A DNA stretch of 64,000 nucleotides, from contig NC_042509.1 in NCBI RefSeq assembly GCF_003054445.1, positions 868,001-932,000 of the forward strand, written 5' to 3'. Shown here one piece after another: positions 1 through 9,700 of the stretch. This DNA comes from Pichia kudriavzevii (taxonomy: Eukaryota; Ascomycota; Pichiomycetes; Pichiales; Pichiaceae). Under the pieces are notes generated by a model. That model saw only the letters and a list, made by a program, of their open reading frames with translations, was not told where the DNA came from and made no database searches. The stretch's first letter is position 1. The number at the start of each line of letters is the position of its first letter. Made by a program: the position numbers and the translations under genes.

Positions 1-423
1 TCGCCTAACATTAACGTCAATCAAACTCTGATCGTTTTTTACGTCTTCTGATATATCATTGAAAGCGTTAAAGTCCTCAAATTTACTACCATCGTCCATC
101 AACCCATCACCCCTATTGAGCTGTGTCCCTACTTGTGCGTTACCATCTAAAATATTTTGTATTTTTTCTTCTGAAAGTCTGTTGAATGACCCATATTTAT
201 CAATTATTCTTCTAACCGTATTTTCAGAAAGATGCGTGTAGTCATTTAATTCTCTCTCCGCCTCTAGTTGCTGCCTGTAATAAGGATTTGGAAGATCGAG
301 ATGTTCACCTTTAATAATTGATGTGTTAAACTTAAGGTAGTTTATCTGAGGAAGTGGGTAGATAGAATCCACCTCCGATGTCTCGCTTTTTTCCATGGAA
401 TGATCTTCGGCAATGGGTTCCAT
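1..423 (-). CDS. Partial uncharacterised protein, N-terminal 141 residues
   Basis: An open frame reads leftward from an ATG at 423 and runs off the window edge without a stop, so only the first 141 residues are visible. The N-terminus begins MEPIAEDHSMEKSE and is acidic. It is followed by a short segment (LPNPYYRQQLEAERELNDY, about residues 45-65) and a predicted helical stretch around TVRRIIDKYGSFNRL that could be a small folded unit. No signal peptide, membrane segment or familiar motif is visible, and I do not recognise the family. It is divergent from the TGL4-like gene and shares the 424-708 spacer with it as a likely bidirectional promoter. I am fairly sure it is coding because 141 codons are open in AT-rich DNA and the start is well placed; the function is unknown. 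Confidence 0.6.
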   Translation of the reverse strand, partial: MEPIAEDHSMEKSETSEVDSIYPLPQINYLKFNTSIIKGEHLDLPNPYYRQQLEAERELNDYTHLSENTVRRIIDKYGSFNRLSEEKIQNILDGNAQVGTQLNRGDGLMDDGSKFEDFNAFNDISEDVKNDQSLIDVNVRR

Positions 424-685
424 TTATATATCTATATAAATATATTCAAAACTATCTTATTCTTGTAAAAATAGCAGTAGAATGGAAAAGCAAAAACGAG
501 AGGTAGGCATATACATTTCTTAGTGGTGAAATTTGTAATTTTTGTGAGAATCGCACATCGGAGGCTGGTAAATATATTTAGTTATCTCTACTCTCACTCC
601 TGGTTGCAGATTGTTTCCTTACTCACATATATTTGCAACTTCTTATTCTTAAGAGTACACGTTCTTTGCTAATCTCATATATTCT

Positions 686-710
686 TATATATATATATAT
701 ATATATATAT
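686..710. repeat. (TA)n microsatellite running into the TGL4-like start codon
   Basis: An uninterrupted alternating TA run of 25 bases ends inside the ATG of the lipase gene: the A and T of the start codon are the last two bases of the repeat. Slippage would change leader length without touching the reading frame. It may also supply TATA-type promoter sequence. Confidence 0.9.
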
Positions 711-3108
711 GGAGAAGGAAACGCATTTACCTACCGGTTTTGAAGAAGACTATATCAACGAGTCTCATATCCAGGAATTTGAAAAAGCTTTAAAGTATGA
801 GGATCAGGAGGACAACAGCTATTTATCAAGGGACGACTCCGTAGTTTCTCTTGGCGGAGTCACAACTCCAAAGAGTACAGGCATAGAAACAATAACGTCT
901 CAATCTGACTGGATGCCTGTTTACAACAAGACAAAAAGAAAAACTAGGCGGAATTCAAGTTTCACTGAGAGGCACCCCCTATTGCGCAGGCAAACTTCAA
1001 ATATCCATACAAGTGGTGCTGAAACCGAAACAGAGAAACCACTGTCGTCAGCTTCCTCCCAATATATGGGTGCATATGATGAATACTCGCTCACATTCAC
1101 GATCCTGAGATACCCCTTGCTTGCTTTTATAATAGGATGGACATGCGTATTATCTTTCCTTTATTTTCTCGTAAGATTATCAATTACTCTTTCTGAAAAG
1201 TTGATACTTGCCAAAGATAAAAAAAGAACACAGTTGCTAGATAGCCTGAAAAATTCAAAGAATTATGATGAATACATTGCCCATGCAAAAAAACTAGATG
1301 AATATTTGGGACTAGCAGAATGGTGTAACCAAGATAAATATAAATATTACGATTGGAGAAATCTTAGGAAAACAATTCACAATCTCCGAAAGTTTAGGTA
1401 TACTCAAAGATACGACGATTTAATGGTGGTTTTGCAAACATGCGTGAAATCCAACTTTGCAGGTACAGAAAACCCATTGCTGTATTCCCACTGCTATTAT
1501 GGAACTAAAAAGCTCATTGAAAGGTATAACGCCGAAGTGGTAAAATCGCTAGAAACCATTATAAAGGCTGAAAACATTAGTCTTAAGGAGAAAAGAATAT
1601 TTTTCAAGATAATCAATAAAAATTTTGGTAGAACTTGTTTAGTGTTGAGCGGCGGTGCATCCTTCTGCTATAATCATTTTGGCGTCATCAAGGCTCTTAT
1701 TGAAAATGATCTTATGCCGAAGATTGTAAGTGGCACTTCTGGCGGTGGTATGATTGCGGCATTGGTGGGATCACGGACCAATGAAGAATTACTTAAATTG
1801 ATTACACCTAAGCTATCAAGTAAAATGAATGCATTTGGCACTGAACCGTTTTGGGAAGGCATAAAACGTTGGTGGAAAACTGGAGCTAGATTTGATTCAG
1901 TTGATTGGGCAAGAAAGGCCCAGTGGTGGACAAGGGGATCAACTACATTTGAAGAGTCATACAAGAAAACGGGGAAAATTATAAACATTTCAACAGTTCC
2001 AAATGATATCCACTCACCAACCATTTTATGCAACTACATAACTTCGCCAAGTTGTTGTATATGGTCTGCTATGTTGGCATCTGCTGCAGTTCCAGGGATT
2101 TTGAATCCTGTCATGTTGATGGAGAAAACTAAAGATGGTACAGTCAGGCCTTTTTCATTGGGCAGTAAGTGGAAGGATGGATCACTTAGAACCGACGTTC
2201 CATTGTCTACTTTGAACATGTATTTCAATACCAAGTTTTCGATTGTCTCTCAGGTTAACCCGCATGTAATGCTTTGGATATTTAAGAACAGAGGTGATAT
2301 TGGAAAGCCTGTTGTCAGATCAAAGGGTAAGACATATAGAGGTGGTTTTATTCTAAGCTATCTAGAGAACTTGATCAAACTAGAGATTATAAAATGGCTG
2401 AAGTTAGTTAAAGAGTTTCAGCTATTTCCTAATTTGCTTGAAAGTGATTGGTCTAATATATTTTTACAGAATTTTGGTGGTACAATTACCCTATTTCCCA
2501 AAATTGTATTGTCGGACTATAAATATATTCTTTCAGATCCGAATGAGGAACGCTTAGAATCCAAGATTAGAAACGGAGAGTCAGTGACTTACCCTAAACT
2601 TTTATTCATAAAACATCGACTGAATATAGAAAGAACAATTGAAAAGGGGCTGGAAGCCACCAGAATAAATATTGACGACACCGCAGACGCCCCACCGAAT
2701 CTAGTGCAAAATATTATTGAAAATAATAATAATCTAAAAAATTCAGAAGATGCTATAAATAGTGAAGTCGATGATGTTATTCCCGACGCTGCAAATTGTA
2801 AAAACACTCAAGTTGTCGATAAAGATCAGGATATCTCAAATGAGGAAGATTTAAGTCACAGTTTATCCTCTGAAAGTGATGTCCCTTATGGATCTGACGA
2901 TCTTCCAAGTGACCACTCTGAATATAAGGATGAAAGTGATGACGTATATGGTAATAATTTGGACACTTTACTGAATACCGAACATATAGGTAGAGCAAAC
3001 TTAGGATTTCTGGGGATTCAGATGGGCATTGATATTGAGAATTCAAGTGATTTCTCTGCAAATGATGGATCTTTTAACGAAGACAACTTCTTTAAGAACG
3101 ACAGCTAA
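709..3108 (+). CDS. TGL4: Patatin-type triacylglycerol lipase of lipid droplets (Tgl4/Tgl5 family)
   Basis: A 799-residue protein of the yeast Tgl3/4/5 family, which hydrolyses stored triacylglycerol at the lipid-droplet surface. The patatin core is clear: an oxyanion-loop-like GGASFCYNHFG near residues 313-325, the nucleophile elbow GTSGG with Ser344, and the catalytic Asp490 in KDGS. A hydrophobic stretch near residues 135-157 precedes the catalytic domain and probably anchors the protein to the droplet or ER. The C-terminal 170 residues are acidic and disordered, as in Tgl4. S. cerevisiae Tgl4 is 910 and Tgl5 749 residues, so length does not decide between them; the symbol is the nearest family name. 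The start ATG abuts a TA repeat. It is convergent with the EFM2-like gene, 68 bases apart. Confidence 0.85.
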   Translation: MEKETHLPTGFEEDYINESHIQEFEKALKYEDQEDNSYLSRDDSVVSLGGVTTPKSTGIETITSQSDWMPVYNKTKRKTRRNSSFTERHPLLRRQTSNIHTSGAETETEKPLSSASSQYMGAYDEYSLTFTILRYPLLAFIIGWTCVLSFLYFLVRLSITLSEKLILAKDKKRTQLLDSLKNSKNYDEYIAHAKKLDEYLGLAEWCNQDKYKYYDWRNLRKTIHNLRKFRYTQRYDDLMVVLQTCVKSNFAGTENPLLYSHCYYGTKKLIERYNAEVVKSLETIIKAENISLKEKRIFFKIINKNFGRTCLVLSGGASFCYNHFGVIKALIENDLMPKIVSGTSGGGMIAALVGSRTNEELLKLITPKLSSKMNAFGTEPFWEGIKRWWKTGARFDSVDWARKAQWWTRGSTTFEESYKKTGKIINISTVPNDIHSPTILCNYITSPSCCIWSAMLASAAVPGILNPVMLMEKTKDGTVRPFSLGSKWKDGSLRTDVPLSTLNMYFNTKFSIVSQVNPHVMLWIFKNRGDIGKPVVRSKGKTYRGGFILSYLENLIKLEIIKWLKLVKEFQLFPNLLESDWSNIFLQNFGGTITLFPKIVLSDYKYILSDPNEERLESKIRNGESVTYPKLLFIKHRLNIERTIEKGLEATRINIDDTADAPPNLVQNIIENNNNLKNSEDAINSEVDDVIPDAANCKNTQVVDKDQDISNEEDLSHSLSSESDVPYGSDDLPSDHSEYKDESDDVYGNNLDTLLNTEHIGRANLGFLGIQMGIDIENSSDFSANDGSFNEDNFFKNDS

Positions 3109-3176
3109 TTTTGAGCTTTAGCCATCGACAGTGTATAATTTGCAGGTATAAAATTTATACAAGTATAAATGTGCAC

Positions 3177-4412
3177 TTAGTTCCAGCCGAAAACTTTGTA
3201 ATCATATGGTAATTCCCCGTAGTCATCAAAACCATTGATAACTTTCTCACTAATCACCTTAAGGCCTGACTCAATCATTAGCCTCCATAAGTTATCTCGC
3301 ACATCTTGGAATCTGTCTCTTTGGCCTACCATGAAGACAACACGTGAACTATCGTCCTTTGAAAGTGTTGCATTTACAGCCTTTTGAACCCAATATGGAT
3401 GTTGGGAAGAATATACGGGATCTGAAATAACAATTGTTTTATAGCCCTCGGGTTGATGTGTTCTTTGAAGGAAATCCAACGGATCCCTCCAGTCTAAAGA
3501 AGTGACGTTTATTAACGACGTATCGTCAAAGGTTTCAAAAGATTGGGACAAGGTACAGTGGAGTTTATTCAACATTATATTTTTGGATAAATTGTCAATG
3601 ATCTCAGGCAAATCCGTAGAAACTACCTTATGCATCAATATTCCTAGCACAATAGTAACTAAACCTGTTCCTGCTCCCAGTTCCAGAATCGTGGTTTCCT
3701 TGTTGCTTATCCATTCTTCACTACATCCGTCAACAATGAGTTTAGCCAGTTCCAGCGACGCACCCCAAGTGATGTTACCCACTTTATCTTCAGTTAATGC
3801 AGGCTCATAAAGCAAAATCTCCCTTTCAAGCCCATCTATTTGAACCATTCTTGTAGTATTACCTTTTAGTGCAGGTGCAAAATTGGCAGTCATGACAAAG
3901 GAAGCCAAATCATAAATGGTATTTCGTTCCTCTTCTGTGAGATTTAAAAATGGACATGCAATAATCTTGGTCAAATAGGCAGTTACTTCGGAAGAGCTAC
4001 AAGTAGGAAGTTGTGTTATGGTTAGCGTTGACTTGAGGTTATGCCCAATATACTCTGAGAGCTTAACAACTTCGACCATAGTGAGATGTTTTGAATTGAG
4101 ATACTCTTGGAGTTCTTCTGTTGTAAACAGAGAAGGAATTTGTCGACGTTGATTGCCAAAATTTTTGACCTGCTCTGGCTGTAACAGTTTTAAAACTGTA
4201 GTTATTACTTCAGTTGGAAGTGAAGTTGAAATAGTGGGTAAATCCAAAACCTCTAAAGGAACAAAATTGGCCTCTTCGTCTTTCGGTTCTTCTTCGGTTA
4301 CCTTTTCATAAGTATTTTGTGATTCAAGGTTGAATGTTTCAATTTCGTCCTGTTCACCAACCCGTTTCACCTTTGTATCAGGTTCGAAAAAAGACAAGGG
4401 TTCAAAGCTCAT
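3177..4412 (-). CDS. EFM2: Protein-lysine methyltransferase EFM2 (elongation factor methylation)
   Basis: A 411-residue seven-beta-strand methyltransferase of the Methyltransf_16 family. The S-adenosylmethionine loop ELGAGTG lies at residues 244-250 and the post-I acidic motif STDLPE near 265-270. The DPVY motif at 331-334 is the signature of this lysine-methyltransferase group, where the (D/E)xx(Y/F) residues contact the target lysine. About 190 N-terminal residues form a lineage-typical extension, giving a length close to S. cerevisiae Efm2 (419). In S. cerevisiae Efm2 methylates translation elongation factors eEF2 and eEF3 in the cytosol. The gene is divergent from PSF2 with about 200 bases between the starts. 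Other members of the same fold (Efm3, Efm6, Efm7) are shorter, so EFM2 is preferred. Confidence 0.85.
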   Translation of the reverse strand: MSFEPLSFFEPDTKVKRVGEQDEIETFNLESQNTYEKVTEEEPKDEEANFVPLEVLDLPTISTSLPTEVITTVLKLLQPEQVKNFGNQRRQIPSLFTTEELQEYLNSKHLTMVEVVKLSEYIGHNLKSTLTITQLPTCSSSEVTAYLTKIIACPFLNLTEEERNTIYDLASFVMTANFAPALKGNTTRMVQIDGLEREILLYEPALTEDKVGNITWGASLELAKLIVDGCSEEWISNKETTILELGAGTGLVTIVLGILMHKVVSTDLPEIIDNLSKNIMLNKLHCTLSQSFETFDDTSLINVTSLDWRDPLDFLQRTHQPEGYKTIVISDPVYSSQHPYWVQKAVNATLSKDDSSRVVFMVGQRDRFQDVRDNLWRLMIESGLKVISEKVINGFDDYGELPYDYKVFGWN

Positions 4413-4616
4413 CTGAACGATACTCTATGCCAAGTGAAAGAATCCACGATAATCAAAATATTCAAATGTAAGTGTTTACATGAAAAATCGCAAAAAACTA
4501 TAAAATTGTTAAAGTTTTTCATATGCGGTCTCATGATGAATGTAAAAATCCCACGTATCTATATGTTTTCTGGCAATTAACCAAAGACGAAACAAGTACT
4601 CATAAACCTTGGCAGC

Positions 4617-5495
4617 ATGGTTCTGGATAAAAGGCTTATCGAGAGAAGCCTTTCTGTGAAAGAAGTGGCGTTTCTGGCTGAACAAGAACCAATTTCAATT
4701 CTTCCAAGGTACACAATGAACGGCATCAAGCTTATTGGGCGAGATATGAAGAAGCTAAAGCCTTTACAAAAAACAGACGTGCCGTTATGGATTGCACTAT
4801 TATTAAAAAAGCAGCACAAATGTAACATAGTAATCCCCCCATGGCTGAGTGTCCCATATTTGAAGAACAAACACGCTGAAGAACAGAGGTTAAAAGACCG
4901 AGTCACAGATCTTCCTTGGCATTGGATACCTACGGCCAAACTTCTTTTGGAGGCCTGCCCTGACGACTTTATTGACTCTCCACATGAGATTAGGTCATTA
5001 ATACAAGACTTGCGAGAAGTTCGATTGTTGAAAACACGGCAAGGTTTCACTCAGATAGACGATGATTATTTGGAGCTTACTGGTTTAAGTTTAATGGAAA
5101 TCAACGAAATAAGGCCCTTCTTATTACAAACTATGGATAAGCTACATGACCTAAAGAAAGTCTCAGCAGAGGAAGATGTAAACAATGCCGAAAAGGGGGA
5201 TTATTCCAGACACAACTCGAATCATGAAAACCTAAATGAAAATTACAATCATAACATTAACATTAATAGCAGCTTCCAGGGAAATGGCAGCCGGTATGAC
5301 TCGTCAGATGTAGACGAAGAGCTTTCTCACAATGTTTCTGCAAATGATGCTACTCTTGTGGAGCAACAACCTGCACCAATGCCTGCTACGAAAAGACAAA
5401 GAGTTGGACCTCGGGCAAACACAAGCACAGAAGCCCATACAAACAACATGGCTTCAGATTCAGATTCAGATTCAGATGTAGAATATAGGCGCTAA
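4617..5495 (+). CDS. PSF2: GINS complex subunit Psf2
   Basis: A 292-residue protein whose first 170 residues match Psf2: an N-terminal segment with EVAFLAEQEPISILPR (15-31), then VPLWIALLLKKQHKCNI (55-71), PPWLSV (74-79), the LPWHWIPTAKLL segment and a LMEINEIRPFL helix. Psf2 is one of four GINS subunits that join Cdc45 and Mcm2-7 into the replicative helicase in the nucleus. S. cerevisiae Psf2 has 213 residues; the extra 80 or so here are an Asn-rich and acidic low-complexity tail ending in an SD repeat, so the extension is probably disordered. The start is the first ATG and aligns with the family. It shares a short divergent promoter with EFM2. Confidence 0.92.
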   Translation: MVLDKRLIERSLSVKEVAFLAEQEPISILPRYTMNGIKLIGRDMKKLKPLQKTDVPLWIALLLKKQHKCNIVIPPWLSVPYLKNKHAEEQRLKDRVTDLPWHWIPTAKLLLEACPDDFIDSPHEIRSLIQDLREVRLLKTRQGFTQIDDDYLELTGLSLMEINEIRPFLLQTMDKLHDLKKVSAEEDVNNAEKGDYSRHNSNHENLNENYNHNININSSFQGNGSRYDSSDVDEELSHNVSANDATLVEQQPAPMPATKRQRVGPRANTSTEAHTNNMASDSDSDSDVEYRR

Positions 5496-5752
5496 TAGAT
5501 GCATGAAATCCGCAGATAATCCAAGTTTTAATGAGGCTCCACTTGGAGGTAATGTTGACTTTTGTAATTATATATGCGACTGGAAAAAAATAAACTGTTG
5601 ATTTTTTTTCTAACTAATTTTTGGAAACTGCGAAGTTTCATGAAATTTTATGAATTTCCATAGTTGGTTCTGTTGTGTACTTCATGTATTGGTCCCGTCT
5701 TGAATATTTATTTCGTTTTACCAACTGAGTTCGTATAAATATATATTAGATA

Positions 5753-6616
5753 ATGTTGTCAAGATCATTGCTGCAAGGCGCACGCATACCTATAGCTCCA
5801 AGAGCTTTCCTCAGATATGCGTCCACAACTGAGATTGTTACCGAGAAGAAGGATACTAGTCTTGGACTAGGTACCAAATCAAGAAAGAAGAAACAACAAC
5901 GTCCGACTATAAATAAAGTTGGGGTTCCTCACGATCCTTACATTCCTGTGAGCTACAATCACTTGAAACTTTCCCAACCGGGTAAGGTTTTGCGTGCATT
6001 GTGGAACAGGGTCAAACTATTTGCTTTTAACTGGGTTCAGGTTTATCAATTTAAAAGCGGCATGGGTAAAGGCTATAAGCCACAGTTTGTTGCATGGAAG
6101 AATAAAGCAATTACAGAATTTGTTAGAGTCAATAAAGCATTTTCTGAGCGTAGAATTGAGTCTATCCGTGACGAAGTGTCGGAGTTTGTTTACTTCCAAC
6201 TTGGTAAAAGACAGGCGGCATTACCAAACGCATTGATTGAATGGGAATTAGTTAAATTTAACTCCCCTCCAAAGCTATTATCATTTAATGCATTTCCTCA
6301 TGAAGACGGTTCTACCTTGTTATGTCAAATTATATATAAATTTGATACTAAACAGAAGTGGATTGTTAAAAAAAGAGGTGAAGACAAAATTACTGAAACT
6401 GAAAGAGATATGGTTGAGTATCTTGCATTTAACATTGATCCATACAATGATAACGTCTGTTTGGCGGGCTCTGTTTTTGAAGCACCTTTAGATAGAAAAT
6501 TAGAGTCTAAGGTTGTTGCTTCCCAAACAAAGGCATTAGAGTATATGAACATCAATGGTGATATCTACAGAACTGAACCTACTGACGAGGAAAAGATGCT
6601 TCAATATAAGGACTAA
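5753..6616 (+). CDS. MBA1: Mitoribosome receptor Mba1 (Tim44-like fold)
   Basis: A 287-residue protein with a classic mitochondrial presequence (MLSRSLLQGARIPIAPRAF, Arg-rich and without acids). A Tim44/MRPL45-like domain spans about residues 90-250, including RRIESIRDEVSEFVY and CQIIYKFDTKQKWIVK. The length agrees with S. cerevisiae Mba1 (278). Mba1 sits on the matrix face of the inner membrane, binds the exit region of mitochondrial ribosomes and, with Oxa1, guides insertion of mitochondrially made proteins. The ATG follows an AT-rich leader and is the only sensible start because the presequence begins there. It is convergent with the ECM21-like arrestin. Confidence 0.85.
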   Translation: MLSRSLLQGARIPIAPRAFLRYASTTEIVTEKKDTSLGLGTKSRKKKQQRPTINKVGVPHDPYIPVSYNHLKLSQPGKVLRALWNRVKLFAFNWVQVYQFKSGMGKGYKPQFVAWKNKAITEFVRVNKAFSERRIESIRDEVSEFVYFQLGKRQAALPNALIEWELVKFNSPPKLLSFNAFPHEDGSTLLCQIIYKFDTKQKWIVKKRGEDKITETERDMVEYLAFNIDPYNDNVCLAGSVFEAPLDRKLESKVVASQTKALEYMNINGDIYRTEPTDEEKMLQYKD

Positions 6617-6774
6617 TTAACATTGCATAGTGTTGGCAATGATCAATCAAATCAAAAACTTGTAAATAATACTTTTAAAATTATGTATGTAAAATTTTAA
6701 ATAATTAGAAAAAGAAGTAGTTGACAGATGAGCTGTTCACAAGAACGGTATATAAAGCCTATTTGATGCTTGTT

Positions 6775-9700
6775 TTATCTCTCATTATGACTTGTGGTTA
6801 AATTTAGGGTAGCTATTTTTCCCACGTTCATGTTGACTATGCTTTCGATATCCTCTCTACTATTAACCTCCAAACTGTTTGGTCGTGTTTCAGTATCAAG
6901 GTTGATGTTAAAAGAACTCGTACTATGTAATTTCATCAGAAGGTCAGAATCTTTATTTTCATCTTCATTAATTAGCTTTAAATTTTCCGATGCTGTGCTA
7001 GCTTTAGACAAAGAAGATCGGGCATCAAAAGGCGTATTTTCTTGCTCATTCATAGATCCCATGACAGATAATTTGGATCCGGTATCAGTCTCTAAGGTAT
7101 CTTTCAGCTCAGCCTCGATGTTTACAGGCTTGTCCACTCTAAGCCGTGATTTATCAATATATTGTGGAGATAAGACTGTTTCAACCTTTGATTTTAAGCT
7201 ATTTTCAACAACAGTGTCATACACCGGTGGTATTGAAGGGATACCCGTATCATCTTTCCGAATTTCGTTATAATTTGGTGGCAGAGTAATATTAGAGTTG
7301 GATTCTGAAGATTTTAGAGATAAAGAACTCATTTCGTTACTAGCAAGCATGGAATTTAGACTATTAGCTCTATTCCTCGATTTGGCAAAAGCTGCAGATA
7401 ACAGTGACGTCGCATTCATTGGATTAGCATTGCTATGCTGTGAGCTATTACTTCTCTTTCGATTAAATAAAATTTCAGAACTGGTATAGCTTGGTAGGGT
7501 CGAAGCGATTTCATATTGTGATTGAGGTGATGCTCCTAAAGCATTGGTTATTGGGCTCCCGGGGAAGCTCATGATAGGGCTTCCGTGAGAATAGTCGTGA
7601 TTGATTTGTGGAAGTGTACCACTCATCAAAGGAGAGCAGGGCGCAAATGTAGGATCACTATCAAGATCAGTAAATGCTAAGTCATCAGAAGTAACTGGAG
7701 AAATGGAAAACTTGTTACTTGGTAACGTACAATCAAAAGTTTTCATATTAACCGCATCATCATATGATGGTAACTCCAGGGCGTCAACGACGCAAAATGG
7801 GGATATGAGTACAATAGGAGTATCGACAATAACTTCGTAGTGGTGCATTTTGGGTTTTCCATCTGGATTCTTCAACTTAGGATCTGGCTTGCTGATTCGA
7901 AAAGAAATCTGTAACCGGTGCCTAATCTTTAGGTGTGGTGATGTTGTATCAGGTAAAAATGTGTGACTGTCACTTTTATCAGACGGGGAAGCGCCAGTTT
8001 CTTTATCCTTTGATTTCAGGCTTGAAAATGAGAATCCACGTTGACGTTTTGGTGAAAATTTAGATGTCAAACTAAACGAGTCGTCATCGGAAAACTGGTC
8101 ATGGTTATCATTGGCGGAGTTCACAGAAAAAATGGACATGGAGTCAACTTTGCTGCTGGATTCTGGTAAATCATTCAATTCGTTTAAATCGGTTACATCG
8201 GTAGATAAATGGTCATAAACCGATGCTATGAATTTTTCATCGTCATTTGCAACGAAGTTCAGCGGGCATTGTAACTTAACGGGGTTGGTAATTACAACAT
8301 CAGGCTCTGTGAAGAATGAACAAGTGTCTTGCTGGGAATCAGAATACTTCGACGATTTTTTAGGACTTTTCAAAATAGAGCTAGGATGGAACCCAGTATT
8401 AGTTGTATGCGAGTGGGCCTTGACCGGAACTTCCGATGTAAACTTCTTCTTCGGATCTGAGGATGTTTCAGCTTCATAGCAGTATGTTAGTAAATTATCA
8501 TTTTGACAATCTTTAATAATATGAGTCTTTAGTGGTACTTGAGAACCACTTCCCTTAAAAGTTTGTTTTTCTTTCGTTGTAATCTCAAGCATTGAAATTA
8601 CTCTCTCCTCACTCCTAGTGTTTTTCCTTTCCACAGGAATAGAATTTGAGATATAAGTTACCTTCTCCACTATGTTTATCTTAATCCTTTTTAACAATAA
8701 GCTCTTTTGTAGCGGTACCAACTTCATTTGAAGCAGGTAGTTGTTTTCTTTCAAAAATTTATCATTTGCTCCAACATGTATGTTCTTGGGAGGCGAAAGT
8801 TGGGTGAACTTTCTAGGCAACAATAGCTCATAATTTAAAGCATCATTCCAAACCTTATTAACATAGATTGATTTGTTGAGGGTGGAAGTTGCATCTGAAG
8901 GTGGTAGCCTAATAGCAGGCAATTTATAGTTATAATGATATATCGTCGGATTCTTCGAATGGTGGGTATTGAAGGGATTTTGCTTCATTGGAGTAGGTGG
9001 ACTCCCAATATTTATATGGTCAGACGTATTTGAAGACACAGAGTTTCTCCGAATACCAAGTTTCTTGAAAAATGAAGACTTTAAAGTATTAGTAGTGGAG
9101 ATACTATCATTTACGTTGACCATTGTCTGTGAAGATAAAGCAGAGGAAAACGAGTTCGATTGATCATCATAATGCTTGTTATGTGTCGGTGAGGTTGACA
9201 AAAAAACTGTCTGTGGTGCTTTCAAAGTGGGGATAGCAACGGCACCTTTTTGTATTTGTATGGAGAAAGAGTGTTGCAAAGCAGCATTTCGTAAGTATAT
9301 TGTTTCCGGGGTATTCAAGGGATAAACTACTGGAAGCAAAAAAATGTAATACCCAGCACTAAAAGACTTGGTTGAGTTTTCAATTGTAGCCTGAAACATA
9401 TTTTCTTCAACAAACGTGTCATTGTTTAACTGTGTTGACTCCGGTACTAAATTTTTAGATGATAATGGGGTATATTTTTTGATGTTCTGAGTAGGTTTAG
9501 CAGAATATTCAATGTCGGAATATTTTCTCAAGTTTGATAAAGACTCCATCGAAATTGAGTCAGATGAATCGTCAATCGTAGACATTTCAGTGTTTATGCT
9601 CGGGTCTGCATTCAAATCCATAGGGATATAACAATCAGGGTTTGAAAGGTTCAAATCCCAATTAATATTTTCAGAACATTTGAACCGCTCATCAATTGGT

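Noticed and set aside
2034-3061. Antisense open frames within TGL4, and similar ones inside ATG2, HER2 and the dehydrogenases
   Set aside because: They are shadows of strongly supported genes on the opposite strand with no independent family signal.
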